From the NCBI RefSeq assembly GCF_900110755.1, contig NZ_FOFF01000035.1, positions 1-64,000 on the forward strand: DNA of 64,000 bases, read 5' to 3'. The stretch comes from Streptomyces sp. yr375 (GTDB lineage Bacteria > Actinomycetota > Actinomycetes > Streptomycetales > Streptomycetaceae). Position 1 is the first letter of the stretch. Each line of letters begins with the position of its first letter. Of the stretch, positions 61,601 through 64,000 are shown in pieces. Under the pieces are notes generated by a model, which was given only the letters and a program-made list of their open reading frames with translations, searched no databases and was not told the origin of the DNA. The position numbers and the translations under genes were made by a program.

Positions 61601-64000
61601 GCACGGCCGCTGGCTGCTGGCGCTGCCGTCGGACACCGGCCTGCACATCGACACCGACACCGACGTGTACACAGAGACCGAGCGCATCCGTGAGGCCCTG
61701 ACGGCCGCCGGTGCCACCGTCGTTCCCCTCGTACTCCCCGCCGGGGGCAGCGTCTCCCGCGATGCGGTCGCGGCGGCGCTGGCGGACGCGGGCACCGAGA
61801 ACATCGCCGGGGTGCTGGCCGTACCCGGGCTCGGGACGACCGGCGACGCGCCGGACGCCGAGAGCGCCGGCGCGCTGCTGGCGCTGTTGCAGGGCCTTGG
61901 CGATGCCGGGGTCGAGGCGGCGTTGTGGTGTGCGACGCGTGGTGCGGTGGCGGTCGGTCGTGCCGACCGGCCGGCCGCGCCGGGGCAGGCCGTGGTGTGG
62001 GGTCTGGGCCGCGTGGCGGCGCTGGAACACCCGCAGCGCTGGGGTGGGCTGGTCGATCTGCCCGAGTCGCTGGACGAACGTTCCGCCGCCCGCCTCGTAC
62101 GGGCGCTGGGTCGCCGCGACGAGGACCAGGTCGCGATACGGCCGTCCGGTGTCTTCGTACGTCGCCTGAGTCCCGCGCCCGCCGGAACCGGAAACGGAAC
62201 CGAGGCCGGGGCCGGGGCCGACTGGAACCCGTCCGGAACGGTGCTGGTCACCGGCGGTCTGGGCGGTGTCGGTGCGCGGGTCGTGCGCTGGCTCGCGGAG
62301 CACGGGGCCGAGCGGCTGGTGCTGCTGGGCCGCCGGGGCATGGACACGCCAGGCGCGGCCGAACTGCTGGCGGAACTGGCGGAGCTGGCGGAACTGGGCG
62401 ACGCACCAGTACCCGTGACCGTGGTCGCCTGTGACGTGGCCGACCGGGAAGCCCTGAGCGTCGTCATCGACGCCGTCCCGGCCGACTGCCCGCTGACCGC
62501 CGTGGTGCACACGGCGGGCATCCTCGACGACGGCGTGCTGGAGGCCCTGACCCCCGAGCGGCTGGCCGCCGTCATGGCCGCCAAGGCGGTCGGGGCCTGG
62601 CACCTGCACGAGCTGACCCGCGACCTGGACCTCCAGGCCTTCGTCCTGTTCTCGTCGGTGTCCGGCACGCTCGGCGCGGCGGGGCAGGGCAACTACGCCG
62701 CCGCCAACGCCTACCTCGACGCACTGGCCGAGTACCGGTCCGCCGCCGGACTGCCCGCCACGTCCGTGGCCTGGGGCCTGTGGGCGGGCGCGGGCATGGC
62801 CGCCACCGGCACGGTCGCCGACCGGGCCGGCCGACTCGGCATGCCCGCCCTCGACCCCGAGCTGGCCGTGACCGCGCTGGGCCGGGCCGTCGCCGGTGAG
62901 CTGCCCGTGCTCGCGGTCGCGGCGGTCGACTGGGCCCGGTTCGCCCCGGCCTTCACCACCGCCCGCCCGAGCGCGCTGCTCCTGGGCGTCCCGGCGGCCC
63001 GCCGCGCCCTGGAAGCCGCAGCCGTGGCGGCCGTCGCCGACGAGCCCGCCGCCACGTCTGCGGACGGCGTCCTCGCCGAACGGCTGGCCGACCTGGCCGA
63101 CGACACCGAACGGACCCGGCTCGTCCTGGACCTGGTCTGCGCGCATGTCGCAGCCGTCCTGGGCCATGCCTCCGCCACGACCGTCGAACCCGACCGGGCC
63201 TTCCGGGAGTTGGGCCTCGACTCGCTCACAGCCGTCGAACTGCGCAACCGCCTCGTCCGCGAGACCGGACTGCCCCTGCCCACCTCGCTGGCCTTCGACT
63301 ACCCGACGCCGTCCACGCTGGCCGACTGGCTGCGCGACGAGCTGACGAGCGGCGCGGACGACGACACCGCCGACCACCGTCCGGACACCGCCCCTGCCCC
63401 CACTACTACTACTGCCCTCGCCCTCGCTCTCGACGAGCCCGTGGCCATCGTCGGCATCGGCTGCCGCTTCCCCGGTGGCGTCGACTCCCCGGAGGCGCTG
63501 TGGCGGCTGCTGTCCGAGGGCACGGACGCGGTCGGCGAGTTCCCCGACGATCGCGGCTGGGACCTGGACGCGCTCTACCACCCCGACCCCGAGCACCAGG
63601 GCACCTCGTACGTCCGCGTGGGCGGCTTCCTCGAGGAAGCGGGCCGCTTCGACGCGGGCTTCTTCGGGATCTCGCCGCGTGAGGCGCTGGCGATGGACCC
63701 GCAGCAGCGGCTCCTGCTGGAAACCTCGTGGGAGGCCTTCGAACGGGCCGGCATCGACCCGCAGTCGGCGCGCGGCTCCCGTACCGGCGTGTTCGTCGGC
63801 ACCAACGGCCAGGACTACCCGGCGCTGCTCCTCGGCGCGCAGGAGTCCGCCGAAGGCCACCTCGGCACCGGCAACGCCGCCGCCGTCGTCTCCGGCCGCC
63901 TCGCCTACACCTTCGGCCTCGAAGGCCCCACGCTGACCGTCGACACCGCCTGCTCCTCCTCGCTCGTCGCCCTCCACCTCGCCATGCAGGCGCTGCGCAC
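53805..64000 (+). CDS. Type I modular PKS, 5' part (gene 4): docking-KS-AT-KR-ACP / KS-AT-KR-ACP / KS
   Basis: This frame runs from ATG 53805 to the right edge with no stop, so 3398 residues are visible and the protein continues. An N-terminal coiled docking helix (aa 1-33) should receive the chain from gene 3. Modules (aa): 1 KS 34-459, AT 580-880, KR 1009-1425, ACP 1526-1606; 2 KS 1629-2060, AT 2167-2470, KR 2576-3010, ACP 3101-3180; 3 KS from 3210, cut just after its active-site Cys (TACSSS, codon 63951). Both complete ATs have GHSIGE/HAFH, so malonyl-CoA is predicted. Neither module has a DH or ER. The first KR is A1 (Trp, no LDD) and the second has LDD, so two neighbouring hydroxyls of opposite predicted handedness (L then D) are expected in a 1,3-relation. 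Linkers carry Thr/Ala and Thr/Leu repeats. The start has a good ribosome-binding site and the gap to gene 3 is short. Confidence 0.97.
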   Translation, partial: MANEEKYLDYLKRATADLRDARRRLREVEEASREPIAIVGIGCRLPGGVRSPEDLWRVVADGVDAVAEFPADRGWPTPDDGTAEAGALAAVPTLKGGFVYDAGEFDPGAFGISPREALAMDPQQRLLLETSWEAFERAGIVPAAVRGRQVGVFVGAAGQGYGALRGVPEGAEGHLLTGNATSVVSGRLAYTFGLEGPAVTVDTACSSSLVALHLAVQALRSGECEMALAGGVTIMGTPSIFVEFNRQRGLAADGRCKAFSADADGTGWGEGVGMLLVERLSDARRLGHPVLAVVRGTAVNQDGASSGLTAPNGPSQQRVIRQALTNAGLTPQHVDAVEAHGTGTALGDPIEAQALLAAYGQDRTEDQPLWLGSLKSNIGHTQSASGAAGVIKMVMAIRHGLLPRTLHVAEPTPHVDWTTGAVSLLTEPTAWPETGRPRRAGVSSFGISGTNAHVIIEQEPPAADAPETPEVSDVPGASVPTPGNIQRPHTTPWTVSAATAEALPGQAARLLAQLRRTGASPAPDPWDVALSLATTRTGWPHRAVVLGTDGTELLAGLARLAGESDTGEVVHGSVTRGKLAFLFTGQGSQRIGMGRELHATEPEFARSLDEIAACFDGLLERPLREVLFAEPGSPDAELIDRTDFTQPALFAIEVALFRLLASWGIRPDYLAGHSIGEIAAAYVSGVWSLEDACTLVAARGRLMAALPAGGAMLAVEATEADVRPELDERLAVAAVNGPSSIVVSGTAEAVEELESRWREKGLRVKRLTVSHAFHSPLMDPMLAEFRRVAERLAYDAPRIPVVSNLTGELATAADLCSPEYWVRHVREAVRFADGVRTLGARGVRTFLELGPDGVLTALAQETFAATADTMGADCAAVPLLRRDRPEPRALARALAALHVRGALPSGWSGYLARTGARTITLPTYAFQPEHYWLTEAPAAPADTEGLATATAGEAGFWDAVERADHTALADTLDLGPDSADTADALGSVLPALSAWWHRQRENSALGGWRYRTTWQPFTLPATATTAVGPLTGRWLLVVPSDHAHHHDHDRAESIAAVLTGSGASCTTFTVHPNDDRAALAARLTALAAEDGAQPLTGLVSLLAADTAPHPAVPELTAGFAATLLLCQALADAALDAPLWCLTRGAVSVGRADAAADPDQALLWGLGRVVALEQPGRWGGLVDLPQTLDDRAAARLRALLATAGADEHAAEDQVALRPTGLFARRLEHAPQSGTPGWRPRGTVLVTGGTGALGGHVARWLAHNGAQHLVLTSRRGPDAPGARELADELTALGARVTVTACDVSDRAALAAVLAAVPADTPLTAVVHTAGSGEIRALADTTLADAAEVAHAKTTGARHLHELLADQPLDAFVLFSSIAGVWGSAGQAVYAAANAYLDALAQHRRAHGLPATALAWGPWAGEGMAADQAARDHLQRRGLTALDPARAVTALAAADGPDAGLVVADIHWDRFAPGFTAVRPSPLLSALPEVRAALTTGSTPLAHPAEGTALTQRLAACRTDAERTRAVLDAVRAEVAAVLGHGSADGVDSTRAFRDMGFDSLIAVELRNRLTTLTGLTLPTTVAFDHPTPAALAAFLRTQLADGNTESATATVTGRSATTPATATAAAADTDDDPVVIVGMSCRYPGGVASPDDLWRLVAEDVDAVTGFPAERGWDAGALYHPDPDHPGTTYTTQGGFLRDAEQFDPALFGISPREAHMMDPQQRLLLETAWEAFERAGLDPRSLQGSRTGVFVGSNGQDYAALLAAAADNGGPSGEGYLATSSAASVVSGRLAYTFGLEGPAVTVDTACSSSLVALHLAAQALRSGECDMALAGGVTIMSTPGAFVEFSRQRGLAEDGRCKAFAAAADGTGWGEGVGLLLVERLSDARRNGHEVLAVVRGSAVNQDGASNGLTAPNGPAQQRVIRQALESARLTGGHIDVVEAHGTGTALGDPIEAQALLATYGQEREDEHPLLLGSVKSNIGHTQAASGVAGVIKMVMAMRYGVLPATLHVDAPSPHVDWSAGAVELLTESVSWPETGRPRRAAVSSFGVSGTNAHTIIEQPPAAETAETTDGGGDRADGPLAWLLSGQTEAALRAQAARLAEFVGDHTDLAAPDIALSLATSRAALTHRAAITADDRTALLEGLTALASGDHAHPAVARGTAREDVPTAFLFAGQGSQRVGAGRELYATYPVFADALDEVCARFDGLLERPLRDVLFEDAAGLIDRTEFTQPALFAVEVALFRLLESWGVTPDFVAGHSIGEIAAAYVAGVWSLEDACTLVAARGRLMGALPVGGAMLAVEATEADVLPELDERVAVAAVNGPSSVVVSGDAEAVAELESRWREQDFRVKQLTVSHAFHSPLMDPMLAEFRRVAESVSYDTPRIPVVSNLTGEMATADELCSPEYWVRHVREAVRFADGIATLHGQGVRTFVELGPDSVLTAMAQYCLADRGGDTACLPALRRDRADRLALTAAVAGLAVRGLSVDWPAFLAGTGARRVCLPTYAFQRERYWPQIPDAAAYGQSAAPAAPTDASDAEFWAAVERGDLAELTGAEQSEGWAELLPVLSSWRQGKHQRTTVDGWRYQSVWQPLADAGPSGTLHGRWLLALPSDTGLHIDTDTDVYTETERIREALTAAGATVVPLVLPAGGSVSRDAVAAALADAGTENIAGVLAVPGLGTTGDAPDAESAGALLALLQGLGDAGVEAALWCATRGAVAVGRADRPAAPGQAVVWGLGRVAALEHPQRWGGLVDLPESLDERSAARLVRALGRRDEDQVAIRPSGVFVRRLSPAPAGTGNGTEAGAGADWNPSGTVLVTGGLGGVGARVVRWLAEHGAERLVLLGRRGMDTPGAAELLAELAELAELGDAPVPVTVVACDVADREALSVVIDAVPADCPLTAVVHTAGILDDGVLEALTPERLAAVMAAKAVGAWHLHELTRDLDLQAFVLFSSVSGTLGAAGQGNYAAANAYLDALAEYRSAAGLPATSVAWGLWAGAGMAATGTVADRAGRLGMPALDPELAVTALGRAVAGELPVLAVAAVDWARFAPAFTTARPSALLLGVPAARRALEAAAVAAVADEPAATSADGVLAERLADLADDTERTRLVLDLVCAHVAAVLGHASATTVEPDRAFRELGLDSLTAVELRNRLVRETGLPLPTSLAFDYPTPSTLADWLRDELTSGADDDTADHRPDTAPAPTTTTALALALDEPVAIVGIGCRFPGGVDSPEALWRLLSEGTDAVGEFPDDRGWDLDALYHPDPEHQGTSYVRVGGFLEEAGRFDAGFFGISPREALAMDPQQRLLLETSWEAFERAGIDPQSARGSRTGVFVGTNGQDYPALLLGAQESAEGHLGTGNAAAVVSGRLAYTFGLEGPTLTVDTACSSSLVALHLAMQALR
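55675..55962 (+). repeat. AT segment nearly identical to 33344-33631
   Basis: This is the second copy of the 288-base AT block described at 33344, with two mismatches by eye. It spans the TDFTQP, GHSIGE and GGAMLAVEATE regions of gene 4 module 1. Confidence 0.85.
58689..63340 (+). other. Gene 4 module 2: KS-AT(malonyl)-KR(B1)-ACP
   Basis: Domains: KS 58689-59985 (Cys 59220), AT 60303-61210 (Ser 60576; HAFH ending at His 60876), KR structural half 61530-62210, KR catalytic half 62226-62840 (LDD 62523-62531, Tyr 62694), ACP 63105-63340 (Ser 63222, in GLDSL rather than GFDSL). It is the only KR-only module here with a B-type KR, so a D-hydroxyl is predicted, opposite to the other KR-only modules. 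The AT begins FLFAGQGSQ where the others read FLFSGQGSQ or FLFTGQGSQ. A threefold AEL repeat lengthens a helix of the KR fold. Confidence 0.92.
62370..62396 (+). repeat. 9-base repeat encoding (Ala-Glu-Leu)x3 inside a KR
   Basis: GCGGAACTG, GCGGAGCTG and GCGGAACTG lie within the Rossmann-fold part of the gene 4 module 2 KR, between APGA- and the ACDVADR motif. Other KRs here have one AEL unit at this point, so a helix is extended by about two turns. Confidence 0.85.
63402..63431 (+). repeat. (ACT)x4 then (GCC CTC)x3 repeat, ACP-KS linker
   Basis: Four ACT codons (Thr) are followed by three Ala-Leu pairs (GCCCTC, GCCCTC, GCTCTC), in frame, immediately before the KS of gene 4 module 3. ACT is a rare codon choice in these genes. 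Confidence 0.88.
63432..64000 (+). other. Gene 4 module 3 (partial): KS N-terminal part
   Basis: This is a ketosynthase with DEPVAIVGIGCRFPGG at its start and active-site Cys at 63951 (VDTACSSS). The window ends before the catalytic histidines. It resembles the KS of gene 2 module 4 in its N-terminal third (DPDPEHQGTSYVRVGGFL). The reductive pattern of this module is unknown. Confidence 0.93.

Overview
The window is about 72% GC by eye, has strongly G/C-ended codons, and carries only plus-strand type I modular polyketide synthase (PKS) genes. This is what a giant macrolide or polyol cluster of a Streptomyces-like actinomycete looks like. Four PKS genes are present: the 3' part of one (to 9569), two complete ones (9679-36531, 8950 aa; 36941-53743, 5600 aa), and the 5' part of a fourth (53805 to the window end). 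No loading module, thioesterase, tailoring, regulatory, transport, RNA or mobile-element gene lies in the window, so starter unit, release and decoration cannot be read here.

Layout. Gene 1 shows the AT-DH-ER-KR-ACP part of a methylmalonyl fully reducing module, then KS-AT(malonyl)-KR-ACP and a C-terminal docking region. Gene 2 has five malonyl modules alternating KR-only / DH-ER-KR / KR-only / DH-ER-KR / KR-only. Gene 3 has KS-AT(methylmalonyl)-DH-KR-ACP, KS-AT(methylmalonyl)-KR(A2)-ACP and KS-AT(malonyl)-DH-ER-KR-ACP. Gene 4 has two malonyl KR-only modules (A1, then B-type) and the start of a third KS. Class-1a-like docking regions at the gene 1/2, 2/3 and 3/4 boundaries support collinear use. 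Gaps are 109, 409 and 61 bases, which suggests one transcription unit with a possible extra control point in the 409-base gap.

If every domain works, the visible modules build ...CH2-CH(CH3)-CH(OH)-CH2-CH(OH)-(CH2)3-CH(OH)-(CH2)3-CH(OH)-CH2-CH=C(CH3)-CH(OH)-CH(CH3)-(CH2)2-CH(OH)-CH2-CH(OH)-CH2-CO-. This is a 1,5-/1,3-polyol with one trisubstituted alkene. Such 1,5-diol programmes occur in marginolactones (primycin, desertomycin types) and in linear polyol-polyenes. I cannot assign a product. Two modules carry substitutions that could change this outcome: the KR and DH of gene 3 module 1, and the DH of gene 2 module 4.

The DNA is also a mosaic. Near-identical AT, KS and ER-KR stretches recur between modules, codon usage switches abruptly inside domains, and interdomain linkers are repeatedly made of short in-frame tandem repeats. 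The 409-base gap between genes 2 and 3 is the only real non-coding region. It holds a G-quadruplex-like run, several hairpins (one resembling a minus-strand terminator) and short direct repeats.
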